Counted from the first letter of the stretch, positions 33,339 to 41,393 are shown. The stretch: 50,314 bases of DNA from Candidatus Rokuibacteriota bacterium (GCA_016866775.1 VGLJ01000006.1:1-50314); one strand, 5' to 3'. Notes: generated by a model from the letters alone, not told the origin. Numbers and translations are program-made.

Positions 33339-34286
33339 GTGGCGCCCGGGGACGTCGCGCTCGCGCTGGTGACCGTGGTGCTCTGGGGCGCGGCGTTCGT
33401 CGCCACCCGGATCGGTCTCGACAGCTTCTCGCCGGCCCAGCTCGTCGCGCTGCGCTTCCTGATCGCGGCGGCGCCGGCCCTCTTCGTGGGGCGTCCGCCC
33501 GTGGCGTGGCCGGTGCTCATCGCGGGCGGGCTCACGCTCTACGCGGGGCAGTTCCTCTGCCAGTTCTTCGGCATCGCCAGCGGCATGCCGCCCGGCCTCG
33601 CGTCGCTGGTCGTCCAGACGCAGGCCCTGTTCACGGTGCTGTTCGCCGCGCTCGTGCTGCGCGAACGGCCGACGGCGCGGCAGTGGCTCGGCCTGGGCGT
33701 CGCGTCGACCGGCCTCGTGGTCATCGGCGCCACCGCGCACACCGGCGGGACCGCGGGCAGCGCGCTGACGCTGCTCGGCTTCGGCCTGACGCTCGTCTCG
33801 CCGATCAGCTTCGCGATCGGCAACGTGTATCTGAAGAAGATCGGCGCCCAGACGATCGGCGGGACGACCGATCTCGCGGTCGTGGCGTGGATGAGTCTCG
33901 TCCCGCCGCTGCCGGCGCTCGTGCTGTCACTCGTTTTCGACGGCGCCGGAGACATTCCGCGGGCCGTCGTCGCCGCTCCTTCGGCAGGATGGGTGGCGGC
34001 GCTCTCCCTCGGCGTGCTCGCCACGGTGGTCGCGTACACGATCTGGGGCACCCTGCTGCGCCGGTATCCCGTCGCGACCGTGGCGCCGTTCGCGCTGCTG
34101 GTGCCGTTCGTCGGCGCGCTCTCGTCCGCGCTCGTGCTCGGCGAGCGCTTCGGCCCGCTGCGGCTGCTCGGGATGGCCTGCGTCCTGGTCGGACTTGCCG
34201 TCATCGTGCTGCCGGTGCAGCGGCACTCGCGAAGGGCTCGGATTCATTCCGGGCCCGGAGCGCCGGGGGGCTTGGGGGGCCGCTAG
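33339..34286 (+). CDS. EamA/DMT-family transporter
   Basis: 315 residues from GTG 33339. Ten predicted membrane segments in two EamA halves, for instance VALALVTVVLWGAAFVATRI, PALFVGRPPVAWPVLIAGGL and, in the second half, ALSLGVLATVVAYTIWGTLL, with PFALLVPFVGALSSALVLGE near the end. Family members export amino acids, purines or other metabolites. The final 20 or so residues (RHSRRARIHSGPGAPGGLGG) are encoded by a palindromic repeat, so the original stop has been replaced by one downstream of the insertion. Confidence 0.88.
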   Translation: MAPGDVALALVTVVLWGAAFVATRIGLDSFSPAQLVALRFLIAAAPALFVGRPPVAWPVLIAGGLTLYAGQFLCQFFGIASGMPPGLASLVVQTQALFTVLFAALVLRERPTARQWLGLGVASTGLVVIGATAHTGGTAGSALTLLGFGLTLVSPISFAIGNVYLKKIGAQTIGGTTDLAVVAWMSLVPPLPALVLSLVFDGAGDIPRAVVAAPSAGWVAALSLGVLATVVAYTIWGTLLRRYPVATVAPFALLVPFVGALSSALVLGERFGPLRLLGMACVLVGLAVIVLPVQRHSRRARIHSGPGAPGGLGGR

Positions 34287-34299
34287 AGGCGGCCCCCAT
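34221..34299 (+). repeat. palindromic G-rich repeat, full copy 3 (forms 3' end of EamA gene)
   Basis: Starts CGGCACTCGCGAAGGGC, then a first inverted repeat round GATTCATTC, the core (CCGGGGGGCTTGGGGGG here) and a hairpin GGGGGCCGC/GCGGCCCCC with loop TAGAG, ending CCCCCAT. The TAG in the loop is the EamA stop codon. Confidence 0.8.
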
Positions 34300-34304
34300 C
34301 TCGA

Positions 34305-34424
34305 TCACTCCTCGTCGTCGTCCTCGTCGGCCGGCAGCTCGGCGATCCCGCCACCGTCCTCTTCAGCGAGGTCGTCATCGAGGTCGAGGTCGTCCCGGTC
34401 CCGCCGGATTCTGTCGTCCGCCAT
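34305..34424 (-). CDS. 39-residue acidic hypothetical protein
   Basis: ATG 34424 with GGAGGATC upstream. MADDRIRRDRDDLDLDDDLA and then EEDGGGIAELPADEDDDEE: almost half the residues are Asp or Glu. No fold or family recognised; it is probably disordered. A strong ribosome binding site and strict acidity support translation. It lies between the EamA gene and the candidate selenoprotein and is read divergently from the latter. Could be chance sequence in a high-GC genome, but the composition argues against that. Confidence 0.5.
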   Translation of the reverse strand: MADDRIRRDRDDLDLDDDLAEEDGGGIAELPADEDDDEE

Positions 34425-34564
34425 GGCTGATCCTCCAATCCCCGCGCGACGCGGAGGACCTTTCGCCTCGGCAAGCGGGCGGCCAACGACGTTGACAGAG
34501 CGGGCGGGCCAGGACACCTTTGCGCTGATCGACTGCTATCGCGCGCCACGGAAGAGAGGCCACG

Positions 34565-35161
34565 ATGCCCCGAATCCCATACGTTGACCCGGCGTCCGTC
34601 AGAGACCCGGAGATCCTCGGCTACCTCGAGCTCGCGCGGCGTGAAGGGACGCCGCGGCCGGAAAGCCAGGCGGTCCGCGCCCACAATCCCGCGGTCATCC
34701 GTGCGTTCTCCCAGGCGTGGGACCTGACGTTCCGCCACGGCGTCCTCGACCACACGGTGAAGGAGCTGTGCCGGGTCTACGTCTCGAAATCCATCGACTG
34801 CGACTACTGAGGCGTGCAGCGATCCGTCCAGGGCGGACGGAAAGGCCTCACCGAAGAGAAGTACGACGAGCTCCTCGACTTCGCCGATTCCGAGAAGTTC
34901 AGCGCGCGTGAGAAGGCGGCGCTGACCTACACCAGCGCGATCGTCTGGAATGCGGAGATCGCCGACGACGCGCTCTGGGAGCGGCTCCACCAGCACTTCA
35001 CCGTGCCCGAGCTCGTCGAGCTCGGGTTCTTCGTGGCGCTGACGCTCGGGCAGCAGCGGTGGATCAAGACCCTCGGCATCGGGCACGCGGAGGTCCTGCC
35101 CGGCACGACGGCCGGTCTCGCGCCGGCGGCCGCCGAGGCGGCGACGGATCGCGCGCGATGA
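34565..35161 (+). CDS. AhpD/carboxymuconolactone-decarboxylase family; candidate selenoprotein (in-frame UGA)
   Basis: The single frame from ATG 34565 to 35161 is open except for a TGA at 34808-34810. Before it the protein reads KELCRVYVSKSIDCDY and after it GVQRSVQGGRKGLTEEKYDE, DFADSEKFSAREKAALTYTS and ERLHQHFTVPELVELGFFVA. This is one AhpD-fold protein of 198 residues. The UGA falls exactly at the second Cys of the family's C-x-x-C redox centre, giving C79-x-x-U82 if read as selenocysteine. A hairpin starting at the UGA resembles a bacterial SECIS. AhpD proteins are thiol peroxidase or redox partners. The next gene overlaps the true 3' end (ATGA). A simple TGC-to-TGA nonsense change is the main alternative. 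Confidence 0.7.
34808..34850 (+). promoter_or_regulatory. SECIS-like hairpin at the in-frame UGA
   Basis: UGAGGC (34808-34813) pairs perfectly with GCCUCA (34845-34850); an inner stem CCGUCC (34824-34829) pairs with GGACGG (34835-34840), leaving the apical loop AGGGC. Nineteen nucleotides separate UGA from the loop, and a G is in the first two loop positions. Both agree with the known bacterial SECIS pattern recognised by SelB. The internal loop is asymmetric (10 against 4 nt). The stem could arise by chance in GC-rich coding DNA. Confidence 0.55.
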
Positions 35162-35556
35162 AGAAGACCTTTCTCGAGCCGAGCGAGCGGCAGCGAGCGC
35201 GCGCGTACTCGCCGGCCGTCGTCACCGAAGGCGGTCGCGTCGTCTGGCTCGCCGGTCAGACGGCGCTGCAGGACGCCGACGGGCGAGACATTTCAGGGAG
35301 CTTCGAGGCGCAGACCCGCCGTGTCTTCGCGCTGCTCGACGAGACGCTCCGCCGCGTGGGCGGCACGCTCGCCGACATGGTGACGATGACGGTGTTCATC
35401 AAGGACGCACGCTACGGCGACCGCTTCGTCGAGATCCGCCGCGAATTCTTCCGCGAGGGCACGTTCCCCGCGAGCGCGCTGATCACCGTCGCGAACTTCG
35501 CGCGCCCCGGGATGGAGATCGAGATCCAGGGCGTCGCGGTGATCGCCGACGCGTAG
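35158..35556 (+). CDS. RidA/YjgF-family protein
   Basis: 132 residues from ATG 35158, overlapping the preceding stop. Family features: YSPAVVTEGGRVVWLAGQTA, FEAQTRRVFALLDETLRRVG, GTLADMVTMTVFIKDARYGD, and IEIQGVAVIA at the end. The Arg that binds the imine intermediate in true RidA proteins lies in a P-R-T/S-segment; here it reads FPASALITVANFARPG, so that Arg is not in place and deaminase activity is doubtful. Other YjgF groups have different, mostly unknown, roles. Coupled to the AhpD-like gene, so perhaps jointly involved in detoxification. Confidence 0.87.
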   Translation: MKKTFLEPSERQRARAYSPAVVTEGGRVVWLAGQTALQDADGRDISGSFEAQTRRVFALLDETLRRVGGTLADMVTMTVFIKDARYGDRFVEIRREFFREGTFPASALITVANFARPGMEIEIQGVAVIADA

Positions 35557-35563
35557 AGCGTGA

Positions 35564-35579
35564 CGGGGTGAAGGCCCCG
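35564..35579. terminator. weak bidirectional hairpin between convergent genes
   Basis: CGGGG/CCCCG with loop TGAAGG in the 28-base gap between the RidA-like gene and the convergent permease. No T-run follows, so its function as a terminator is uncertain. Confidence 0.3.
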
Positions 35580-35584
35580 CTGAG

Positions 35585-36424
35585 TTACTTCACCGCGCCG
35601 GCGGTGAGGCCGGAGACGTAGTAGTCGAGGAAGAAGACGTAGAGGATGACGATCGGCACGGACGCGAGGACTGCGCCCGCCATCAGCTGCCCCCAGAAGT
35701 AGATGTCTCCCCGGATCAGCTCGCTCGTCACGCCCACGCTCGCGGTGATCTGGTCCGAGGACGAGGTGAAGGTCAGCGCGTAGATGAACTCGTTCCACGA
35801 CAGCGTGAACGCGAACAGCGCCGCGCACACGAGGCCGGGGATCGCGATGGGGAGCACGATGCGCCACAGGGCCTGGATGCGGGTGGCCCCGTCCACCATC
35901 GCGCACTCCTCGACCTCCTTCGGCACCGTGCGGAAGTACCCCATGAGGAGCCACGTACAGAACGGCACGAGGAAGGTGGGGTACGTGACGACGAGCGCCC
36001 ACTTCGAGTCCGCGAGCCCGAGCCAGTTCACCACTTGCGCGAGCGGCAGGAAGAGCAGCGACGTCGGGACGAGGTAGGTCACGAAGATCCCCGTGCCGAA
36101 GCTGCCGACGGCGAAGAACTTCAGCCGCGCGAGCGCATAAGCGGCGATCGTCGCCACCACCAGCGAGACGGCGGTGGCGATGAACGTGACGATCAGGCTG
36201 TTCTTGGTCCACGTGATGAAGGCGGTCTCCCACAGGAGCTTCGAGTAGTGCTCGAGCGTGGGCCCCTGCTGGATGAGGAGCGGCACCGCCTTGCGATCGT
36301 AGAGCTCGCGATCGCTCTTCAGCGAGGTCAGCGTCATGTGAAAGAAGGGGAAGATCGCGAAGAGGAGGAACGGCACCAGCAGCACGTGCATCAGCACCCG
36401 GTTCCAGAACTTGCGCTTGCCCAT
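35585..36424 (-). CDS. carbohydrate ABC transporter permease (MalG-like)
   Basis: 279 residues, ATG 36424. Starts with membrane segment VLMHVLLVPFLLFAIFPFFH, then TKNSLIVTFIATAVSLVVAT and the conserved loop EECAMVDGATRIQALWRIVL, the EAA motif of MalG-type subunits. Ends PIVILYVFFLDYYVSGLTAG, the typical GLTAGAVK terminus. It partners the MalF-like permease whose stop overlaps its start by one base (TGATG). Probably imports sugars or a polyol. No ATPase gene is linked. Confidence 0.92.
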   Translation of the reverse strand: MGKRKFWNRVLMHVLLVPFLLFAIFPFFHMTLTSLKSDRELYDRKAVPLLIQQGPTLEHYSKLLWETAFITWTKNSLIVTFIATAVSLVVATIAAYALARLKFFAVGSFGTGIFVTYLVPTSLLFLPLAQVVNWLGLADSKWALVVTYPTFLVPFCTWLLMGYFRTVPKEVEECAMVDGATRIQALWRIVLPIAIPGLVCAALFAFTLSWNEFIYALTFTSSSDQITASVGVTSELIRGDIYFWGQLMAGAVLASVPIVILYVFFLDYYVSGLTAGAVK

Positions 36425-37362
36425 CAGTACGCCTGCTTCCGCACGTACTTGAGCTGCGCGTAGACCACGAACATCAGGACCGGGAAGAGGTAGAGCGAGA
36501 TCGCGGCCCCCTCGCCGAGGCGCCCGCTCTCGAGCCCGATCTGGCGGGAGAGCGTGGCGAACAGGTGCGTGGAGTTGATCGGCCCGCCGTGCGTCAGCTG
36601 GTACACGATGTTGAAGTCGCTGAACGTGAAGATCGTGGAGAAGAGCACGACGATGGCCAGCACGCCCTTCAGCAGGGGCAGCGTCACGTACCAGAACCGC
36701 GCCCACGGCCCCGCGCCGTCCGCCTCCGCCGCCTCGTAGAGCTCTTTCGGGATCGACACGAGCCCCGCGAGGATCGTGATCGCGAAGAACGGCAGCCCGC
36801 GCCACACGTTCACCGCGACGACCGCCGTCATCGCGTAGTACTTCTGCCCGAGCCAGTTCGGGCCGGGCGGGTCCATGATCCCGAGCGCGATGCCCGTCCA
36901 GTTCACCACGCTGTAGCTCGAGTTGAACATCCACTGCCACCCGAGCACCGACAGGGCGGTGGGGATGACCCACGGGAGGAGCACCATGCCCCGGATCATC
37001 CGCTTGAACCAGAGCTGCTGGTTCAGCAGGAGCGCGAGGGAGATCCCGAGCACGATCTTGAAGGCGATGGCGAAGCCGGTGAAGACGAAGGCGTTCTGGA
37101 ACGTCTGCTGGAAGGCGTCGCTGTCCCAGAGGTTGATGAAGTTCCTGAGGCCGACGAAGTGGCTGGGCCGGCCGATGAACGCGTTCGACAGAGAGAAGTA
37201 GAGCGCCATGCAGAACGGATAGGCCACCAGCAGGACGATCAGGATCATCGCGGGGCTGGTGAAGAGCGGCCCGAGGATGCGTTCGCGGTCGAGCATCTCG
37301 CGCACGCGCGCCCGCCAGGGCAGGCGCGCGTGCGCGGTGACGGGGAAGGTGCTGATCGCCAC
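36424..37362 (-). CDS. carbohydrate ABC transporter permease (MalF-like)
   Basis: 312 residues from GTG 37362. Membrane segments include SPAMILIVLLVAYPFCMALY and AFVFTGFAIAFKIVLGISLA; the EAA loop reads ELYEAAEADGAGPWARFWYV. The segment GMVLLPWVIPTALSVLGWQW is typical of MalF/UgpA proteins. Together with the MalG-like subunit it forms the pore. It follows the binding-protein gene by 5 bases. Confidence 0.92.
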   Translation of the reverse strand: MAISTFPVTAHARLPWRARVREMLDRERILGPLFTSPAMILIVLLVAYPFCMALYFSLSNAFIGRPSHFVGLRNFINLWDSDAFQQTFQNAFVFTGFAIAFKIVLGISLALLLNQQLWFKRMIRGMVLLPWVIPTALSVLGWQWMFNSSYSVVNWTGIALGIMDPPGPNWLGQKYYAMTAVVAVNVWRGLPFFAITILAGLVSIPKELYEAAEADGAGPWARFWYVTLPLLKGVLAIVVLFSTIFTFSDFNIVYQLTHGGPINSTHLFATLSRQIGLESGRLGEGAAISLYLFPVLMFVVYAQLKYVRKQAY

Positions 37363-37367
37363 CCGCG

Positions 37368-38642
37368 CTAGCCCGCGAGGATCTTCTTCATCTCACGCTC
37401 GGCCCAGGCGACCGATTCCTTGGTCGGGGTGCCGGTGACGGCCTTCGCGACCATGTTCGGGAGGATGAAGGAGTTCGTGATGAGCTGGACCTTGTCGCTC
37501 GGCGGCGCGGGCCAGCCGTACGCGTGGTACTGCACGCCCTCGCCGGAGAGCGCCGCGTACTTGGGATCGGTCTTGAGCACCGGGTGCTCCTTGAGCTTGT
37601 CGTACGTCGGCAGGTTGAAGGCGTCCGCCGACATGATGTACTCGTCGTAGACCTCGCGCTTGCCAAGGATGTACTTGATGAATTCCTTGGCCGGCTCGAC
37701 GTTCTTCGAGAACTTCCAGATCCCGATGTGCCGCGGCACGTCGGTGTCGTGCCGTCCCGCCGGCCCGCCGGGCGTCCGGTGGTGGTTGATCAGGTCGGCG
37801 GTCGGCAGCTTCTTCTGCTTCGCGATCAAATAGGCGCTGACCGGGTTGTGGATCCATCCCGACTTGCCCTGCTGGATCGACTCGTTGTTGCTCGCGTCGG
37901 TCCACGAGAGCACCTCGGGGTCCATCGCGTCCTTGAACATCTTCTTGTACCACTCGAGCATCTGCTCGGTGGCCGGCGAGTTGATGCGGACGGTCTTGCC
38001 GTCCTTGTCGACTTCGAGACCGCCGAAGCTCCACAGGATCGGCCCCGCGGTCGAGATCGTGTCGTAGTTCTGGCTGATGGGGATCCCGACCGGATGCCCC
38101 ATCTTCTTGAGCTCCTTGCCCGCGACGTACAGGTCTTCCCAGGTGTCCGGGATTTTCAGGCTCGCCTTCTTGAAGAGGTCCTCGCGGTAGGTCGCGACGA
38201 ACATGCCGTGGTACTGCGGCACCGCGCGCCACACGCCCCTGACGTGCGCGGTCTCCTTCGCGGAGCTGATCGCCGCCCCGTACTGCTTCTCGAGCTGCGC
38301 GACGAGGTCCGAGACGTCGACGAGCTGCGGCTCGTAGAGCCACGGGAAGTGCATGCGCATCTCGACGAGGTCGTGGCCCGACTGCGTCTGGACCTCGGCG
38401 GCGTACTTCGCCGGCTGCTGCGCGTGCGCGATGTGATCGATCTTGAGCTTGATCCCGGTGTCCTTCGTGAAGCGTGTCCCGATCTCCGCCAGCTTCTTGT
38501 CCATCAGCGGCGCGAAGTTGTTCCAGCAGAGATAGCTGATCTCGCGTTGTTGACCGACGGCAGGCGGGATGCGGGGGGCGAGGATGCCGGCGAGGCCGGC
38601 GGTGGACGTCGCCACGAAGCGACGGCGGCTCATCGTGCTCAT
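37368..38642 (-). CDS. extracellular solute-binding protein, family 1 (Tat-exported)
   Basis: 424 residues, ATG 38642. The N-terminus MSTMSRRRFVATSTAGLAGI has the twin-arginine pattern SRRRFV, followed by a short hydrophobic stretch and AVGQQ, so folded export by Tat is likely. Family-1 features: ISYLCWNNFAPLMDKKLAEI, VPQYHGMFVATYREDLFKKA, IPDTWEDLYVAGKELKKMGH and WAEREMKKILAG at the end. It supplies the MalF/MalG-like permeases downstream. Ligand unknown; probably a sugar. Confidence 0.92.
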   Translation of the reverse strand: MSTMSRRRFVATSTAGLAGILAPRIPPAVGQQREISYLCWNNFAPLMDKKLAEIGTRFTKDTGIKLKIDHIAHAQQPAKYAAEVQTQSGHDLVEMRMHFPWLYEPQLVDVSDLVAQLEKQYGAAISSAKETAHVRGVWRAVPQYHGMFVATYREDLFKKASLKIPDTWEDLYVAGKELKKMGHPVGIPISQNYDTISTAGPILWSFGGLEVDKDGKTVRINSPATEQMLEWYKKMFKDAMDPEVLSWTDASNNESIQQGKSGWIHNPVSAYLIAKQKKLPTADLINHHRTPGGPAGRHDTDVPRHIGIWKFSKNVEPAKEFIKYILGKREVYDEYIMSADAFNLPTYDKLKEHPVLKTDPKYAALSGEGVQYHAYGWPAPPSDKVQLITNSFILPNMVAKAVTGTPTKESVAWAEREMKKILAG

Positions 38643-38704
38643 GCGGTGCCCTCCGAAATGGGACGGTTGGGAGCCGAAGTGAAAGCGAGTGTATCATCGA
38701 ACGG

Positions 38705-38862
38705 ATGTGGTCTCGGTCGACCCTTGTGGCGCTTGGCATCGTTGCGCTCGCCGGCGCCGCCTGCAACCAGGACACGCGTGCGTCCGCGGCCCCGCCCAAG
38801 CCGGTCACCCCCCGCGCCAGGTCCGCGTCGTCCAGGCCGCGCAGGAAAACGTCCCGACGCTC
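38705..38862 (+). pseudogene. RND efflux membrane-fusion protein, 5' fragment with frameshift
   Basis: ATG 38705 starts a lipoprotein signal, MWSRSTLVALGIVALAGAAC, then NQDTRASAAPPKPVTP. A one-base shift at the C-run near 38807-38812 restores the expected sequence RQVRVVQAAQENVPTLA, which is the first strand of RND periplasmic adaptor proteins. The gene then ends abruptly at about 38862 against the 3'-truncated thioredoxin-like gene on the other strand; more than 300 residues are missing. Deletion or assembly join. Confidence 0.55.
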
Positions 38863-39193
38863 GCTCCGAGACCGCGCGAATGAGGCCGAGGAACGTCTCG
38901 AGCTCGTAGCCATCCGGCAGCCCGTAGTAGTGGATGCCGTGGTCGCGCTCGCCCACGACGGCGAGGCACGGCGTCCGTCGGATGCCGGCCGCGGCCTCGC
39001 GCGCGGCGTCCCAGCGCTCCGCGCGAATCTCGAGCGTGATCCGGTCCGACGCCGCGGCGACGCGCTCCAGCAGCTCGCGCTCGGCACGGGAGTACCAGCT
39101 CTCGACGTCCGACGTGTACGAGACGAGCGTGACGGGCGCTCGCAATCCGGCGAGCGCGGCGCGAAGGAGATCGTCGGCGGCCGTGGAATCCAT
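38863..39193 (-). pseudogene. thioredoxin-like (PDO/glutaredoxin-type) domain protein, 3'-truncated
   Basis: ATG 39193 preceded by GAGGAGGG. LRAPVTLVSYTSDVESWYSR, RITLEIRAERWDAAREAAAG, IRRTPCLAVVGERDHGIHYY and GLPDGYELETFLGLIRAVSE match the N-terminal, redox-inactive thioredoxin-fold half of protein disulfide oxidoreductases (the CxxC lies in the second half). That second half is missing: after SERAS the frame enters the opposing efflux-gene fragment. So this gene too is cut at about 38862. Confidence 0.6.
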
Positions 39194-39267
39194 GCGCCCT
39201 CCTCGCGACCACTGTACGAAGGGGGCATGGCGTCGATCCATGCAGGATCGACGGCGAACGGACGATT

Positions 39268-39759
39268 TTACTTTCGAGTCGCCCCGTTCGTCGCGCGCCG
39301 GGCGACGGACACCGCGGTGCGGTCGACGGGCGAGGACAGCACGACCGCGGTGGCGGGCGTCCCGCCGTGCCGTGCGATGGCTTCGATCACGGACTCGAGG
39401 TGCTTGACCGACCTCGCGATCACCTTCAGCACGAAGGCGTCGGCGCCGGTCACGTGATGGCACTCCAGCACTTCGGCGAGGCCGTCGGCGAGCGTCTTCA
39501 GACGCGGACACTTCTCCTCGGGCGCGGCGACGCGGATGACCGCGACGATCGGAAACCCGAGCTTCTCCAGGCCGAGCTCGACGCGATAGCCGGTGATGAG
39601 GCCGGCCTCCTCCATGCGCCGGACACGCTCCCCCACGGCGGGCGCCGACCGTCCGACCTGCCGCCCGAGCTCGCTGAAGGGAATGCGCGCGTTGTCCTGG
39701 AGCGCGTCGAGGATGCGCCAGCCCGTCTCGTCCAGCAGCCGCTCGGCGCGCGTGGCCAT
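39268..39759 (-). CDS. Lrp/AsnC-family transcriptional regulator
   Basis: 163 residues from ATG 39759, whose first base is the last base of the ligase stop (TGATG). N-terminal winged helix-turn-helix: ILDALQDNARIPFSELGRQV, GRSAPAVGERVRRMEEAGLI. C-terminal RAM ligand-binding domain: FPIVAVIRVAAPEEKCPRLK, VTGADAFVLKVIARSVKHLE. Usually responds to amino acids. Coupled to the acyl-CoA ligase, so it may regulate its own operon. Confidence 0.9.
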   Translation of the reverse strand: MATRAERLLDETGWRILDALQDNARIPFSELGRQVGRSAPAVGERVRRMEEAGLITGYRVELGLEKLGFPIVAVIRVAAPEEKCPRLKTLADGLAEVLECHHVTGADAFVLKVIARSVKHLESVIEAIARHGGTPATAVVLSSPVDRTAVSVARRATNGATRK

Positions 39760-41393
39760 CAGGACTTCGGCTGCCAGTTTTTGAACCGCTCGCGCAGGAC
39801 CTTCTTGTCGAACTTGCCGACGCTCGTCTTCGGCACCGCGTCGATGAACACGACCTCGTCGGGCAGCGCCCAGCGGGCGAGCTTGTCGCGCAGGAAGTCG
39901 ACGATCTCCGCGGCCTCGACGGTGACGCCGGGCTTCGGCACCACGCACGCGAGCGGACGCTCCACCCACTTCGGATGCGGCACCGCGATGACCGCGGCTT
40001 CGAGCACCTTGGGATGGCCCATGATCATGCTCTCGACGTCGATCGACGAGATCCACTCGCCGCCCGACTTGATCAGGTCCTTCGTCCGGTCGGTGATCTG
40101 GATGTACCCGTCGGGATCGATGACGGCCACGTCGCCCGTGCGGAACCAGCCGTCGCCGGTGAAGCGGTCCGCCGCCGCGGCATTGTTGTAGTACGACTTC
40201 AGCACCCACGGCCCCCGCACCTGGATCTCGCCCATGCTCTTGCCGTCCCACGGCTGCTCGACGCCCTCGTCGTTGACGATGCGGAGGTCGACGCCCGCGA
40301 CGGCGTAGCCCTGCTTCGCGCGCACCGCGTACTGGTCGTCCTCCGCCCAGTCGCGCATGTAGCTCTTGAGGCGCGCGAGCGTGCCGATCGGGGACATCTC
40401 GGTCATGCCCCAGGCGTGCATCATCGTCGCGTTGAACTTCTTGTCGAACGCCTCGATCAGGCTGCGCGGCGCCGCGGACCCACCGATCGGGATGCAGCGG
40501 ATCGAGGAGATGTCGAAGCCGTCCTTCTCCACGAGCTCCTTGATCGCGATCCACACGGTCGGCACCGCGCCGACGAAGCTGACCTTCTCCGCCTGGACGA
40601 TCTCGCAGATGTCCTTCGGCTGGATGTTCGGGCCCGCGAAGATCTGCGTGGCGCCGGTCATCACGCCGCCGTAGGGCACGCACCACGCGTTGGCGTGGAA
40701 CATCGGGACGACGTGGAGGATGACGTCGTTCTCCGACAGCGCCATCGTGTCGGCCGCCGCCTGCGCCATGCAGTGCAGGAAGATCCCGCGGTGCGTGTAG
40801 ACGACGCCCTTCGGATGCCCGGTGGTGCCGGACGTGTAGCACATGCCGAGCGCGTCGGTCTCGTCGAGCTGCGGCCAGCGGTCGAGCGGCGCCGCCCTGG
40901 CGAGGAGCGCCTCGTACTCGGGGAGCCCGTCGGGCACCGCGGCGTCGACGGTGTCCTTCATACAGACGATCTGCTTCACCGTCGGGATCTTGTCGCGGAT
41001 CGCCGCGAGCATCGGATAGACGCTCGCGTCCGCGAAGATCACGCTGTCCTCCGCGTGGTTGATGATGTACGTCAGGTCTTGCGCCGAGAGCCGGAAGTTG
41101 AGCGTGTGGAGCACCGCGCCGGAGAGCGGCGCGGCCCAGTAGACCTCGAGGTGGCGGTGGCTGTTCCACGCGAGTGTCGCCACACGGTCGCCCTTCTTGA
41201 TGCCGAGCTCGCGGAGGAGGCCGGCCAGGCGCATCGTGCGCTCGGCGAAGTCGGCGTACGTGTAACGGAAGAGGGGACGGCCGGGCACGCGCGTCGCGAT
41301 CGTCTTCTTCGCGAAGAGCCGGCGGCTCCGCTCGAAGAAGTGCGTCAGCGTGAGCGGATAGTTCATCATCAGATCGTTCAGCGGCGCGCTCAT
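39759..41393 (-). CDS. long-/medium-chain fatty-acid--CoA ligase
   Basis: 544 residues; ATG 41393 with GGAGGAGG upstream. AMP-forming synthetase motifs: A3 YTSGTTGHPKGVVYTHRGIF, A5 MMHAWGMTEMSP, A7 GWFRTGDVAVIDPDGYIQIT, DRTKDLIKSGGEWIS and the C-terminal acylation Lys in PKTSVGKFDKK. The GMTEMSP motif and the length match bacterial fatty-acid CoA ligases of the FadD-related 'AMP-ligase' group. It activates a carboxylic acid to its CoA thioester for beta-oxidation or related breakdown. Operon order: FGE-like gene, ligase, Lrp regulator. Confidence 0.93.
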   Translation of the reverse strand: MSAPLNDLMMNYPLTLTHFFERSRRLFAKKTIATRVPGRPLFRYTYADFAERTMRLAGLLRELGIKKGDRVATLAWNSHRHLEVYWAAPLSGAVLHTLNFRLSAQDLTYIINHAEDSVIFADASVYPMLAAIRDKIPTVKQIVCMKDTVDAAVPDGLPEYEALLARAAPLDRWPQLDETDALGMCYTSGTTGHPKGVVYTHRGIFLHCMAQAAADTMALSENDVILHVVPMFHANAWCVPYGGVMTGATQIFAGPNIQPKDICEIVQAEKVSFVGAVPTVWIAIKELVEKDGFDISSIRCIPIGGSAAPRSLIEAFDKKFNATMMHAWGMTEMSPIGTLARLKSYMRDWAEDDQYAVRAKQGYAVAGVDLRIVNDEGVEQPWDGKSMGEIQVRGPWVLKSYYNNAAAADRFTGDGWFRTGDVAVIDPDGYIQITDRTKDLIKSGGEWISSIDVESMIMGHPKVLEAAVIAVPHPKWVERPLACVVPKPGVTVEAAEIVDFLRDKLARWALPDEVVFIDAVPKTSVGKFDKKVLRERFKNWQPKS

